A stretch of DNA of 36,582 nt, from NCBI GenBank assembly GCA_963579925.1, contig CAUZJA010000003.1, positions 1 through 36,582 of the forward strand. The letters are read 5' to 3'. The position numbers were made by a program, and so were the translations under genes. Below the pieces are notes generated by a model. The model saw nothing but the letters and a program-made list of their open reading frames with translations. It had not been told where the DNA came from and searched no databases. The DNA comes from UBA1151 sp963579925 (GTDB lineage: Bacteria > Chloroflexota > Dehalococcoidia > Lucifugimonadales > Lucifugimonadaceae). This document shows, piece by piece, positions 24,261 to 31,931 of the stretch; position 1 is the stretch's first letter, and each line of letters begins with the position of its first letter.

Positions 24261-25532
24261 CTACACGAGTTCTACAAGGTGGAAGTCACGCGCTCCACGT
24301 CGCAGCACAATGACCTTGCCTTCAATCGCATCTTCCAGTGTGACGGCTCTGATGACATCGTTCTCACGGTGGTTGTTGAGGTAGATCCCACCTTGCTCCG
24401 TAAGCCGCCTGGCTTCCCCGGCCGACTTTGCAACACCTACTTCTGCGAGGAGCTTAGGCAACGGCATACCGGTGCCCTCTAGCGCGGATTTAGCCATATC
24501 GCTGGATGGCACATCAGAGAAGATATCATGCAGTTCACTGGCGGTAAGACCACTCACTTCTCCGCCAAACAGAACTTCACTTGCAGCTTCAGCGGCCTGA
24601 AGTCCCGTGACTCCGTGCACCAGCTCAGTAACTTCTCTTGCAAGTCGTCGCTGGCCTGCGCGTTCTTTCGGACGTTCCTCCGTCATCACAGATATCTCTG
24701 CAATTTCCTCTTCTGTGAGGAAACTGAAGAGCTTCAGGTACGGAACAACGTCGGCATCCGCCGTGTTCAAGAAGAACTGGTAAAGCTTGAAGGGTGAGGT
24801 AACTTCCGGATCCAGCGCTGGTGCGCCGCCCACGCTCTTCCCAAACTTCTCACCCGTTGCGGTGGTGATGAGTGGGTACACAAGCGCCTGAGCCTCAACC
24901 GAACGCGTTCGCCGGATCAGGTCCACGCCGCCAAGCAGGTTGCCCCACTGGTCGCTTCCACCAATCTGCATTTTGCAGCCGTAGCGATCATGCAACACCT
25001 GGAAGTCGTACGCCTGAAGCAGCATGTAGCTGAACTCCGTGTACGAGATGCCATCCTCTCGCTGGAGTCGATTCTTGACCGACTCCCGTGTGAGCATGCG
25101 GTTGACCGTGAAGTGCTTGCCCACGTCTCGCATGAACTCAATGGCGCTGGTGTCCATCAGCCAATTGGCGTTGTTCACCACACGAGCAGGGTTGGTTTCT
25201 GCCTCAAAATCCAAGAATCGCCCGAGTTGCTCACGAACAGCGTAGACGTTGCCCTCGATTTCAGACGTGGTGAGCAGCGGTCGCTCTGCGCTTTTGCCGC
25301 TGGGGTCGCCAATCATTCCCGTACCGCCGCCAACCAGTGCGATGGGAGTGTGGCCGTGGCGTTGTAGTCGCATCAGGCCCATCACTGGAACCAGGTTGCC
25401 AATGTGGAGGCTCTTCGCTGTGGGGTCAAAGCCACAGTAAACCGTAGTCTTTTCGTTCCCCAGGAGACTTTCGCTACCGGGGGTTGCGTCGTAGATGGCG
25501 CCTCGCCACTTCAGATCTTCAAATGCGTTCAT
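24261..25532 (-). CDS. tyrS: tyrosyl-tRNA synthetase
   Basis: A 423-aa tyrosyl-tRNA synthetase, class I. The signature HIGN is at residues 43-46 (SLHIGNLVPVMGL) and the KMSKS equivalent is KFGKS at 229-233. DPTAKSLHIG, IGGSDQWGNLLGGVDLIRR and a C-terminal S4 domain (MPLPKLLAEVGVAKSAGEARR) are standard for the TyrRS type with a short C-terminus. The ATG at 25532 has no strong Shine-Dalgarno; it starts 36 nt after the ribF stop, so it probably belongs to the same transcript. Confidence 0.96.
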   Translation of the reverse strand: MNAFEDLKWRGAIYDATPGSESLLGNEKTTVYCGFDPTAKSLHIGNLVPVMGLMRLQRHGHTPIALVGGGTGMIGDPSGKSAERPLLTTSEIEGNVYAVREQLGRFLDFEAETNPARVVNNANWLMDTSAIEFMRDVGKHFTVNRMLTRESVKNRLQREDGISYTEFSYMLLQAYDFQVLHDRYGCKMQIGGSDQWGNLLGGVDLIRRTRSVEAQALVYPLITTATGEKFGKSVGGAPALDPEVTSPFKLYQFFLNTADADVVPYLKLFSFLTEEEIAEISVMTEERPKERAGQRRLAREVTELVHGVTGLQAAEAASEVLFGGEVSGLTASELHDIFSDVPSSDMAKSALEGTGMPLPKLLAEVGVAKSAGEARRLTEQGGIYLNNHRENDVIRAVTLEDAIEGKVIVLRRGARDFHLVELV

Positions 25533-25568
25533 TATTGTTACTCGCTTGCGCCGGACTGAATTGTTTGC

Positions 25569-26528
25569 TCAGACTGCCCGGAGGTCTTGTTCCAGGATTG
25601 TTCTGGTGTTCTCTACGTCTTGATTCATCTGCTCCACAAGGGCTTCAACCCCTGAGAACTTCTCTTCTGGGCGCAACCGTCGAACGAACTCCAACGATAG
25701 CGCCCTGGTATACAGGTCGTCATCAAAGTCCAGCAGATACGCCTCTACCGTGCGAGCTTCGCCGTCATCAAAAGTTGGCCTAACACCAATGCTGGTGGCC
25801 GCCATCTTGCGCGTGCCATCGTCCAGAATTGCCCAGCTGGCGTAGATGCCATCAGCCGGAATCGCGATCGGGTACTCCGGATTTCCAACGGCAACATTTG
25901 CCGTTGGAAATCCAATTTCTCGCCCTCGCTTGTGGCCTGTTTGGACTATCCCTGTTACTGAGAACCGGCGTCCCAGCATTCCGGAGACCTCGCCTGTGCG
26001 CCCCCCGGCGAGGGCTGTACGGATGAGCGAGCTGCTCACGGAGTATTCGTTATAGATAAACGGCGGGACTGAGTGACCCTGAAATCCGAGCTTCTTGCCC
26101 AGCGTTTTCATGGCGTCAGGATTACCGCCCCGGTCTTTGCCCACGGCTGACCCTGGCCCGGAGATGAAGTGCTCCATGCGCAGTGTCTCGGTGAGCATCG
26201 AGGCGAACTGATCTGGAGTAACGGAGCGGACAGACTCATCGAACTCCACCACGATCACAATATCTACGCCCAATTCGTGGATCAGTCGGATGCGATCCTC
26301 AAGTGAGTTGAGAAAAAGGAAGTTCGACTCAGGCTTCAGCACGGTTCGCGGCGGATGTACAAATATAATCGCGACGGACTGCATTGAGCGTTCCGCTGAG
26401 GCGCGTGCCAGTTCAACGGCCTTGCCAAGCAGCGCCTGGTGACCAAGGTGAACGCCATCAAACGTGCCCACCGCTACTGCGCTGGGCCGCCCGTTTGAAT
26501 TGTCCTGGAGGATGGATTGAAGACTCAA
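25569..26528 (-). CDS. ribF: bifunctional riboflavin kinase/FAD synthetase
   Basis: A 319-aa RibF enzyme that phosphorylates riboflavin to FMN and adenylates it to FAD. The N-terminal adenylyltransferase has VAVGTFDGVHLGHQALLGKA. The C-terminal flavokinase has GHKRGREIGFPTANVAVG, PADGIYASWAILDDG, SIGVRPTFDDGEARTVEAYL and LYTRALSLEFVRRLRPEEKF. The TTG at 26528 is the start; the frame leads straight into the family N-terminus. It lies 11 nt after the DAHP synthase stop. A 16-bp perfect inverted repeat within the kinase part (25879-25913) falls exactly over the GFPTAN coding region and would make a very strong mRNA hairpin. Confidence 0.95.
   Translation of the reverse strand: MSLQSILQDNSNGRPSAVAVGTFDGVHLGHQALLGKAVELARASAERSMQSVAIIFVHPPRTVLKPESNFLFLNSLEDRIRLIHELGVDIVIVVEFDESVRSVTPDQFASMLTETLRMEHFISGPGSAVGKDRGGNPDAMKTLGKKLGFQGHSVPPFIYNEYSVSSSLIRTALAGGRTGEVSGMLGRRFSVTGIVQTGHKRGREIGFPTANVAVGNPEYPIAIPADGIYASWAILDDGTRKMAATSIGVRPTFDDGEARTVEAYLLDFDDDLYTRALSLEFVRRLRPEEKFSGVEALVEQMNQDVENTRTILEQDLRAV
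25879..25913. repeat. perfect 16-bp inverted repeat inside ribF
   Basis: GGATTTCCAACGGCAA (25879-25894) and TTGCCGTTGGAAATCC (25898-25913) are exact reverse complements with a 3-nt loop. The mRNA is read from the minus strand, so the hairpin covers the GFPTANVAVGNP codons of riboflavin kinase. The arms end exactly; adjacent bases do not pair. Confidence 0.95.
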
Positions 26529-26539
26529 GACTCTCTGCC

Positions 26540-27619
26540 CTAAGCCAGCGCGCCGACCTTCGACGCAGAAAGCGCCTTGTTGGCTTCAAGGAGCAGGGTT
26601 TCGGTCTCCTCCCAGCCCACGCAGGCGTCCGTAATGGACACGCCGTACTCAAGTGAGGACGGGTCGTCGCCAAGCTTCTGAGCGCCCTCGTTGATGTGGC
26701 TCTCAAGCATGATGCCTACTACCGCCGCATCGCCGTCAACCCTCTGGTTGATCGCTTCACGACAAACGCCGCCCTGCTTCCGATGGTCCTTGTCGCTGTT
26801 CGCGTGCGAGCAGTCGATCACGATGCTTGGATCCAAGCCCGCTTTATCAAGCAGGTTCTTGGCCTTGGCTACGGTCTCCGCGTCGAAGTTGGGGCCAGTG
26901 CTTCCGCCTCGCAGGATAATGTGACCTGCCGGGTTGCCTGACGTGTTAACAATGGCGGCGTGGCCGTCCAGGTCGATGCCTAGAAACGAGTGTGGTGACT
27001 GCGATGCAACAAGGGCGTCTACTGCGATCTGCAGCGAACCACCAGTGCCGTTCTTATAGCCGATTGGCATGCTCAGACCGCTGGCCATCTGCCGGTGCGT
27101 CTGGCTCTCTGTTGTTCGAGCACCAATTGCGCCCCATGAAACAAGGTCAGCCAGGTACTGCGGCGTGAACGGATCAAGAAATTCTGACGCAGTGGGCATG
27201 CCCATCTCGCCAATCTTCAGGAGGAACGCACGCGCACGATCAAGGCCGCTGGCCATATCAAATGTGCCGTTCAGGTTGGGGTCGTTGATGAGACCCTTCC
27301 AGCCAACGGTAGTACGGGGCTTCTCGAAGTAAACCCGCATGACAACCAGGAGGTTCTCAGAGACGCGTTCCTTGAGTTCACACAGTTTCTCTGCGTACTC
27401 AAGGCCGGCCTTCTCATCATGAATGGAACATGGCCCAACGACCACCAGAAATCGCTTGTCATCGCCCTGGAGAACATTTGTGATGTCTTCACGAGCATTG
27501 GTGACCACATCTGCGATTTCTGGAGTGATTGGCATTCGGTCAAGGTAGTGCGCAGGTGGGTCCAGGTGGTCCAGTGACTTGACGTTCAGGTTGGATGTCG
27601 CAGGAGCGTTATTAGACAT
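26540..27619 (-). CDS. aroG: 3-deoxy-7-phosphoheptulonate synthase, class I
   Basis: A 359-aa class I DAHP synthase (AroF/G/H type), which condenses phosphoenolpyruvate and erythrose 4-phosphate as the first step of aromatic amino-acid synthesis. Visible motifs are VVVGPCSIHDEKAGLEYA, MRVYFEKPRTTVGWKGLIND, LNGTFDMASGLDRAR, SWGAIGARTTESQTHRQMAS, and IVIDCSHANSDKDHRKQ (metal-binding Cys and His). The ATG at 27619 lacks a clear Shine-Dalgarno. It is downstream of trpA and the chorismate mutase on the same strand, so the region is an aromatic amino-acid cluster. Feedback type (Phe, Tyr or Trp) cannot be told. Confidence 0.95.
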   Translation of the reverse strand: MSNNAPATSNLNVKSLDHLDPPAHYLDRMPITPEIADVVTNAREDITNVLQGDDKRFLVVVGPCSIHDEKAGLEYAEKLCELKERVSENLLVVMRVYFEKPRTTVGWKGLINDPNLNGTFDMASGLDRARAFLLKIGEMGMPTASEFLDPFTPQYLADLVSWGAIGARTTESQTHRQMASGLSMPIGYKNGTGGSLQIAVDALVASQSPHSFLGIDLDGHAAIVNTSGNPAGHIILRGGSTGPNFDAETVAKAKNLLDKAGLDPSIVIDCSHANSDKDHRKQGGVCREAINQRVDGDAAVVGIMLESHINEGAQKLGDDPSSLEYGVSITDACVGWEETETLLLEANKALSASKVGALA

Positions 27620-27691
27620 AGGATTAAGTTAACTCAGACTGGTTTGATGAACTGGATGGTTGGGATGAGCCGGAAGTTGGGGTCGGGTCTA

Positions 27692-27847
27692 TCAGCTCGT
27701 ATAAACGTAGCTCGGATAACCAAATCCCGGCCCCGTAAACCAGTGGACAGAAGTGCCAGTCACAATAACCGCAAAGTTGGCGGCGCTGCGTGATACTCCG
27801 GTCGTTCCCGACCAGTCCGCCTGCTCTTGTTTTGACATGGTTGCCAT
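27692..27847 (-). CDS. small ORF, unknown
   Basis: A 51-aa frame in the gap between the chorismate mutase and DAHP synthase genes (27620-27851). It starts at ATG 27847, five bases after the chorismate mutase stop, and reads MATMSKQEQADWSGTTGVSR, then an apolar stretch AANFAVIVTGTSVHWF and ends PGFGYPSYVYTS. The upstream bases show only a weak TAGG-like Shine-Dalgarno. There is no family I can recognise and coding is uncertain; the stretch may simply be non-coding leader before aroG. Confidence 0.3.
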   Translation of the reverse strand: MATMSKQEQADWSGTTGVSRSAANFAVIVTGTSVHWFTGPGFGYPSYVYTS

Positions 27848-27851
27848 GAGC

Positions 27852-28226
27852 CTAATTTGGTTTCGCACGTTGGCGGAGATTGTGCGCCTCTCTGAGGTAC
27901 ACGTGCTTAATCTCCTGTTGTGATTTATCAGTATTCCACAAAACCAGCACCCGTATACATCTTTTCTGCCCATGAGGCACAGACATTTCGTGGGTATTGA
28001 TCAGCGGAACGTGCTCCCAGCCGGGCAAACCCTCACGAGCAGAGCGGGCTGGAAAGTCAGATACCAGGTCAGGAGTGGTAGTAAATGTGACGGCGGCAAT
28101 GTCATCGGCATCAATCTCGTTTGCCGATAGCAATTCCCGAACCATCTCCAGAGTTGCGTCTTCAATGGCTTCAGCAGAGAGGTCGACCGTAGTCGTCGCC
28201 CCGCGCACGCCCCTAACTTTCGTCAA
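27852..28226 (-). CDS. aroH: chorismate mutase, AroH type
   Basis: A 124-aa chorismate mutase of the trimeric AroH class, converting chorismate to prephenate. The N-terminus VRGVRGATTTVDLSAEAI carries the first active-site Arg. The C-terminal part has VPLINTHEMSVPHG with the active-site Glu, and RCIRVLVLWNTD with the second Arg. The order matches the Bacillus AroH pattern. The ATG at 28226 overlaps the trpA stop by 4 bases, implying coupling. It is in a run trpA-aroH-(small ORF)-DAHP synthase. Confidence 0.93.
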   Translation of the reverse strand: MTKVRGVRGATTTVDLSAEAIEDATLEMVRELLSANEIDADDIAAVTFTTTPDLVSDFPARSAREGLPGWEHVPLINTHEMSVPHGQKRCIRVLVLWNTDKSQQEIKHVYLREAHNLRQRAKPN

Positions 28227-29050
28227 CTCGCCGACTCTTTCTTTCGCACAGATCCGCCACTCACATCTCGTATGAACTCGGCCGCTCGCTCGGGAGCAGA
28301 GTTTACCGGCCCGTTATCGATCACCCTGATTAAGGCACTACCAATCACCGCTCCTTCAGCAAACTTGCCTATCTCAGCAACATGCTCAGAAGTGGAGACG
28401 CCGAATCCTACTCCGGTTGGAAGGCTTGTGTGGCGCTTGACCATCTCGACAAGTCCTCGCACACGACTGGATATTTCCTTACGCGCTCCGGTGACGCCAA
28501 GCGTTGAAACGCAGTACACGAACCCGGATGCGGTCTCGACAGCGGCCTTGATGCGCGCTTCAGGACTTGTGAGGGCCACGAGCGGAATCAGGCTCAGATT
28601 GTGCTTTCCAGAGACTTCCAGCAACGGTCCGGCCTCTTCTGTCGGAAGGTCTGGCACGATAAGGCCGTTTACACCCGCCGCAGCGACGTCTTCGCAGAAC
28701 TTCTCCAAGCCGTAGGAAATAATCGGGTTGTAGTAGCCCATGAACACCATCGGCACTGTAACGCCGCGTCGGCGCAACTCAGCGCCCGCCGCAATGCAGT
28801 CGCTCACTGATACGCCGTTCTCCAGCGCCTTGAAACTGGACGCCTGGATGACCGGCCCTTCCGCCAGCGGATCGCTGAACGGCACGCCAAGTTCGATTAC
28901 ATCGGCTCCCGCCTCAGCAACCGCCACTATGCAATCCAGTGACGCTTCAAGCGTGGGATGGCCAATCGTGATGAACGGCACAACTGCCGTCCGGCCTTCA
29001 GACCCGGCCGACTCAAAAGCGGCCCGGACTACGTCTGACCCCGAATTCAA
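28223..29050 (-). CDS. trpA: tryptophan synthase alpha subunit
   Basis: A 275-aa tryptophan synthase alpha chain, which cleaves indole-3-glycerol phosphate to indole for the beta subunit. Motifs are GADVIELGVPFSDPLAEGPV (Glu53 catalytic), MVFMGYYNPIISYGLEKF, GVNGLIVPDLPTEEAGPLL, VYCVSTLGVTGAR, and TGVGFGVSTSEHV with phosphate-binding glycines. The residue after PLA is Glu where E. coli has Asp60; Glu also occurs in this position in many bacteria. The TTG start at 29050 has AAAGGA before it. trpB is not in the window. Confidence 0.95.
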   Translation of the reverse strand: MNSGSDVVRAAFESAGSEGRTAVVPFITIGHPTLEASLDCIVAVAEAGADVIELGVPFSDPLAEGPVIQASSFKALENGVSVSDCIAAGAELRRRGVTVPMVFMGYYNPIISYGLEKFCEDVAAAGVNGLIVPDLPTEEAGPLLEVSGKHNLSLIPLVALTSPEARIKAAVETASGFVYCVSTLGVTGARKEISSRVRGLVEMVKRHTSLPTGVGFGVSTSEHVAEIGKFAEGAVIGSALIRVIDNGPVNSAPERAAEFIRDVSGGSVRKKESAS

Positions 29051-29074
29051 AGGTGATCCTTTTCTATTAGGTAC

Positions 29075-29839
29075 TTATTCAGCAAGTATCGTGATCGACA
29101 AGATCACTGTGTTGTGAATTACGTGGATGAAGATAGACGGCCAGAGTGAGTTGGTCTTCAGGTACATCCACCCAAGAACGATACCAAAAAAGAAGATGGG
29201 TACGTAGATCGTCGGTTCAATATGGAACAGAGCGAACAGTCCGGCAGTCAGTATGAGGGCTGTGCGATCGCCAAATTTCCGACGCAGTCCGGCAAGCGCG
29301 AAGCCTCTAAAAAAGATCTCCTCAGCGACTGGGCCCCACAGCCCCACAACCAGCAGTGTGGTGAAAAGATTTCCGCCGAAGCCGATGACCTCATCAACAT
29401 TATTGTCTGGCATGAGCGCATCAATGCCCAGGAAATCAATAACCACCTGCCAGAAGACGATGGCAAACAAGGTGACGGTCCATCCACCAAACGCAAGCAG
29501 ATATGGCAGTCGACCCTGCGCTCGAGTAAATCCGAGCGACCGAACGTCTATCCGGTATTTGCTAACTGAGAATCGCCACGCTGCGAACACAAAGATGAGC
29601 TGCTGCACCGCGACGACCCACAAACCGACGGGCACGCCTCCAAATTTTTCGTCGCTGAGGAAGTCGCTGGAATCGTCACCGCCGAATAGAAGTATCAGTA
29701 CCAGCGTTGAGCCGATGAATATCGCAAGCGCCACGCCAAGTGCCAGCAAAACGTCCCGTTGATTCCATCGGATCACGAATGGAAACGGGCGGACTACCCG
29801 CGCTGGAGAACTATCTGGTATCTGCGGCCTATACACCAA
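29075..29839 (-). CDS. CPBP intramembrane metalloprotease
   Basis: A 254-aa multi-pass membrane protein of the CPBP (CAAX protease and bacteriocin-processing) family. The active-site motifs are EE at 173-174 with Arg178 (VAEEIFFRGFAL), His206 (LFALFHIEP), and His239/His242 (FIHVIHNT). Membrane segments occur around residues 30-52, 70-90, 115-138, 157-171, 195-210, 213-228 and 233-253. It probably cleaves membrane proteins or peptides. The frame starts at TTG 29839 with GTG at 29836 next; its first bases overlap the end of the MBL gene by 11 nt. It ends 24 nt before the trpA start. Confidence 0.9.
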   Translation of the reverse strand: MVYRPQIPDSSPARVVRPFPFVIRWNQRDVLLALGVALAIFIGSTLVLILLFGGDDSSDFLSDEKFGGVPVGLWVVAVQQLIFVFAAWRFSVSKYRIDVRSLGFTRAQGRLPYLLAFGGWTVTLFAIVFWQVVIDFLGIDALMPDNNVDEVIGFGGNLFTTLLVVGLWGPVAEEIFFRGFALAGLRRKFGDRTALILTAGLFALFHIEPTIYVPIFFFGIVLGWMYLKTNSLWPSIFIHVIHNTVILSITILAE

Positions 29840-30485
29840 GCCAGGTCACGTCCCCGAACAGTTCTGGATCGTGTTCTTTGGACGCGAACACCTCGTACTC
29901 GGCCGAAGATGCTGAGACTGTGGAGTCATCTCCATGGCCGGGGTGGATAGCCGCAGCGCCGGGCAGTGTCAGCAGCTTCGTCGATATCCCATCCAGCATC
30001 TGGCCGAACACGGTCGGTGAGCCTGATCTGCCCGGTCCACCAGGAAAAAGCGTGTCCCCTGAGAATAGGTGACCGGCGCTCGAAGACATGTAGTAGCAAG
30101 TGGAGCCTGACGTATGCCCGGGCGTCGCTATCGCTTTGAGTGAATTCCCGCCGAACGAAACAGACGCGCCGTGCTTTACATCAATACTTCCCGCAGTCAG
30201 TCGACTCACAATCGCAGGCAAGTCGCTCGCCCCAATGCCCACTGGGACAGCGTGTTGGGCATAGACGACGTCGAAGCCCTCAAGGTGATCGTCATGATTG
30301 TGCGTAATCAGGATGCCGACCACGTTGGTCACAGCCGCGGCGCTCAGTAGCTCTACCGGGTTGTCGGGAGTGTCTATGATCAGGCTCTCATCAGTCGCCT
30401 TATCGGTGAGCAGCCACGCGTTGTTGGAGAATCCTGAGACGAAGACCTGGAGTTTGAACGTCTCGTCTTCGTAATGCACACTCAT
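29829..30485 (-). CDS. MBL-fold metallohydrolase, glyoxalase II-like
   Basis: A 218-aa metallo-beta-lactamase-fold hydrolase. The dinuclear metal motif is THNHDDHLEG (His62, His64, Asp66, His67); further ligands lie in TPGHTSGSTCY, HLFSGDTLFP and IHPGHGDDSTV. It resembles small glyoxalase II-like thioester hydrolases; the real substrate is unknown. The frame is open back to 30602, but the ATG at 30485 is preferred since GGGAGA lies about 9 nt upstream and the upstream part would overlap the divergent GNAT gene. It is first in the minus-strand run that includes CPBP and trpA. Confidence 0.9.
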   Translation of the reverse strand: MSVHYEDETFKLQVFVSGFSNNAWLLTDKATDESLIIDTPDNPVELLSAAAVTNVVGILITHNHDDHLEGFDVVYAQHAVPVGIGASDLPAIVSRLTAGSIDVKHGASVSFGGNSLKAIATPGHTSGSTCYYMSSSAGHLFSGDTLFPGGPGRSGSPTVFGQMLDGISTKLLTLPGAAAIHPGHGDDSTVSASSAEYEVFASKEHDPELFGDVTWLGV

Positions 30486-30568
30486 GTGGTTCGTCTCCCA
30501 AAAAGAATTCCAGAAATTATTTGACCGGTGCCATTGACGCACAACTCTCCCCCGAAGGGTAGCCCCGA

Positions 30569-31072
30569 ATGAACATACGCCCAGCCACACCCGGTGATGC
30601 AAGCCAGATCGCCCACTTCAACCAGATGATGGCGCATGAAACAGAAGACAAGACACTGGAACCCGTAACGCTGGCGAAAGGCGTCGCAGCCGTTCTCTCT
30701 AGCCCTAATCGCGGCTTTTACACCGTTGCAGAGGTCGATGGTGCAGTCGTCGGATGCCTCATGATTACGTATGAGTGGAGCGACTGGCGTAACGGCAACA
30801 TCTGGTGGATTCAGAGCGTCTACGTCGACGCACCGCACCGCAAGAACGGCGTCTACCGGGCCATGTACGAGCACCTGTACGAACAGGCGGCCTCAGACGA
30901 CGATATCGTAGGCGTTCGGCTTTACGTCGATAAATCCAACACTGCGGCTCAGGCCGTTTACCAGAAGATGGGAATGCAACAGGCCCACTACGATATTTAT
31001 GAGGTCGATTTCGTTCTTGGGTCACCGAGTTCGGAACCAACACCAGAACCAGCAAAAGGAGCAAAGAGATGA
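30569..31072 (+). CDS. GNAT family N-acetyltransferase
   Basis: A 167-aa acetyl-CoA-dependent acetyltransferase of the GNAT fold. MNIRPATPGDASQIAHF is the usual beta-1/alpha-1 start. The acetyl-CoA loop is in IQSVYVDAPHRKNGVYRAMY (motif A), and the end is VYQKMGMQQAHYDIYEVDF (motif B). The C-terminal tail (SSEPTPEPAKGAKR) is disordered. The ATG at 30569 has AAGGGT upstream. Its stop overlaps the start of the next gene by 4 bases. The acceptor substrate cannot be told. Confidence 0.9.
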   Translation: MNIRPATPGDASQIAHFNQMMAHETEDKTLEPVTLAKGVAAVLSSPNRGFYTVAEVDGAVVGCLMITYEWSDWRNGNIWWIQSVYVDAPHRKNGVYRAMYEHLYEQAASDDDIVGVRLYVDKSNTAAQAVYQKMGMQQAHYDIYEVDFVLGSPSSEPTPEPAKGAKR

Positions 31073-31485
31073 TCAGCGACGAAGTTCGAGCGTTCGCCAC
31101 GGCCAGCAACAAAGCCGTGTTGACCACGTTCCGAACTGATGGCGCAGCACAGATGAGCATCGTCGTCAGCACGCCAACCGAAGAAGGCGTCTCCTTCACC
31201 ACCACGGAAGAACGGGTGAAATACAAGAACCTCGCTCGGGACTCCCGCTGTTCGCTACTCGTTTCGAAAGACGACTGGTGGGGATTCGTGGTTCTTGAAG
31301 GCACCGCCACATTAGTCACGCAGGAGAACACATCGCGCGACGATTATCTGGAAGCCTGTCGAACCATCTACCGCCAGATCTCCGGCGAACACGACAACTG
31401 GCCCGAATACGATCAAGCCATGCTCGACGACCATCGAGTAGTGATTACAGTAGTACCAGACCGCGTTTACGGTACGGCGCTTTAA
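31069..31485 (+). CDS. pyridoxamine 5'-phosphate oxidase-fold, F420/flavin-type protein
   Basis: A 138-aa split-barrel protein of the PPOX family, often F420-dependent or flavin-dependent in Chloroflexota and Actinobacteria. Typical segments are NKAVLTTFRTDGAAQMSIVV at the start, TTTEERVKYKNLARDSRCSL, and GFVVLEGTATLVTQENTSRD. It would carry a cofactor in a homodimer; F420 and FMN cannot be told apart by eye. The ATG at 31069 overlaps the GNAT stop (ATGA), so the two are translated together. Confidence 0.85.
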   Translation: MISDEVRAFATASNKAVLTTFRTDGAAQMSIVVSTPTEEGVSFTTTEERVKYKNLARDSRCSLLVSKDDWWGFVVLEGTATLVTQENTSRDDYLEACRTIYRQISGEHDNWPEYDQAMLDDHRVVITVVPDRVYGTAL

Positions 31486-31498
31486 TCAAGATGAGACT

Positions 31499-31526
31499 TT
31501 GACCGGAGCATTCTGGCGGGTACGAT
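31499..31526 (+). promoter_or_regulatory. candidate promoter of the 93-aa gene
   Basis: TTGACC (31499-31504) and TACGAT (31521-31526) are 16 nt apart, a plausible sigma-70-type pair upstream of the ATG at 31576. Confidence 0.45.
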
Positions 31527-31575
31527 ATCCCGCAGCGATCCCAACATCGACCAACCACATGAGGCCTCATTCGCT

Positions 31576-31857
31576 ATGACCACATCCGATACGCCCAACT
31601 ACGGCCTGACTCTGCACTCCACGGAGACCAGTGATCGGCTGGAGGTGCAGTGTAAGCACCAGAACGGTCAGCTCTACATGGTTCCGGCGGATCGAAGCTG
31701 GGTTTGCGATGTGGAACATCGGCATGCACACGTGATGGCAGGGTTCTTCAAGGAGTTGGCAGCGTTAGACCTACCTGCTGTTCATGGCATCATGAATCGG
31801 TGGGGGTTATCTTACCGAGAACGTCCGCTGGCGGAACAGGATGCCGAAGAGGCCTAG
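31576..31857 (+). CDS. small hypothetical protein, 93 aa
   Basis: A small soluble protein I do not recognise. Single cysteines occur in VQCKHQNGQ and SWVCDVEHRHAHV, with a His-rich stretch next to the second, so metal binding is possible but not shown. The C-terminal half is helical (MAGFFKELAALDLPAVHGIM). The ATG at 31576 has a GAGG sequence (31561-31564) 11 nt upstream and a promoter-like pair at 31499-31526. A strong intrinsic terminator follows. A defined promoter, a reasonable start and a terminator support it as a real gene. Confidence 0.7.
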   Translation: MTTSDTPNYGLTLHSTETSDRLEVQCKHQNGQLYMVPADRSWVCDVEHRHAHVMAGFFKELAALDLPAVHGIMNRWGLSYRERPLAEQDAEEA

Positions 31858-31877
31858 CCGCCAGATATTGCTAACAA

Positions 31878-31917
31878 AAGAGAGGCCCGGCGTCACCACC
31901 GGGCCTCTCTTATTTTT
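31878..31917. terminator. intrinsic terminator, bidirectional
   Basis: AAGAGAGGCCCGG (31878-31890) pairs perfectly with CCGGGCCTCTCTT (31899-31911), a 13-bp stem with an 8-nt loop. On the plus strand the stem is followed by TATTTTTA; on the minus strand by CTTTTG. It separates the 93-aa gene from the convergent ftsH. Confidence 0.92.
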
Positions 31918-31931
31918 ATGCGTTAGTTGAA

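Noticed and set aside
27640..27850. Possible tRNA or attenuator upstream of aroG
   Set aside because: No cloverleaf, no T-loop sequence, and no run of aromatic codons followed by a terminator could be seen.
28859..28903. TrpA catalytic Asp60 replaced by Glu
   Set aside because: PLAEGPV is a common natural variant in bacterial TrpA, so this is not a sign of lost function.
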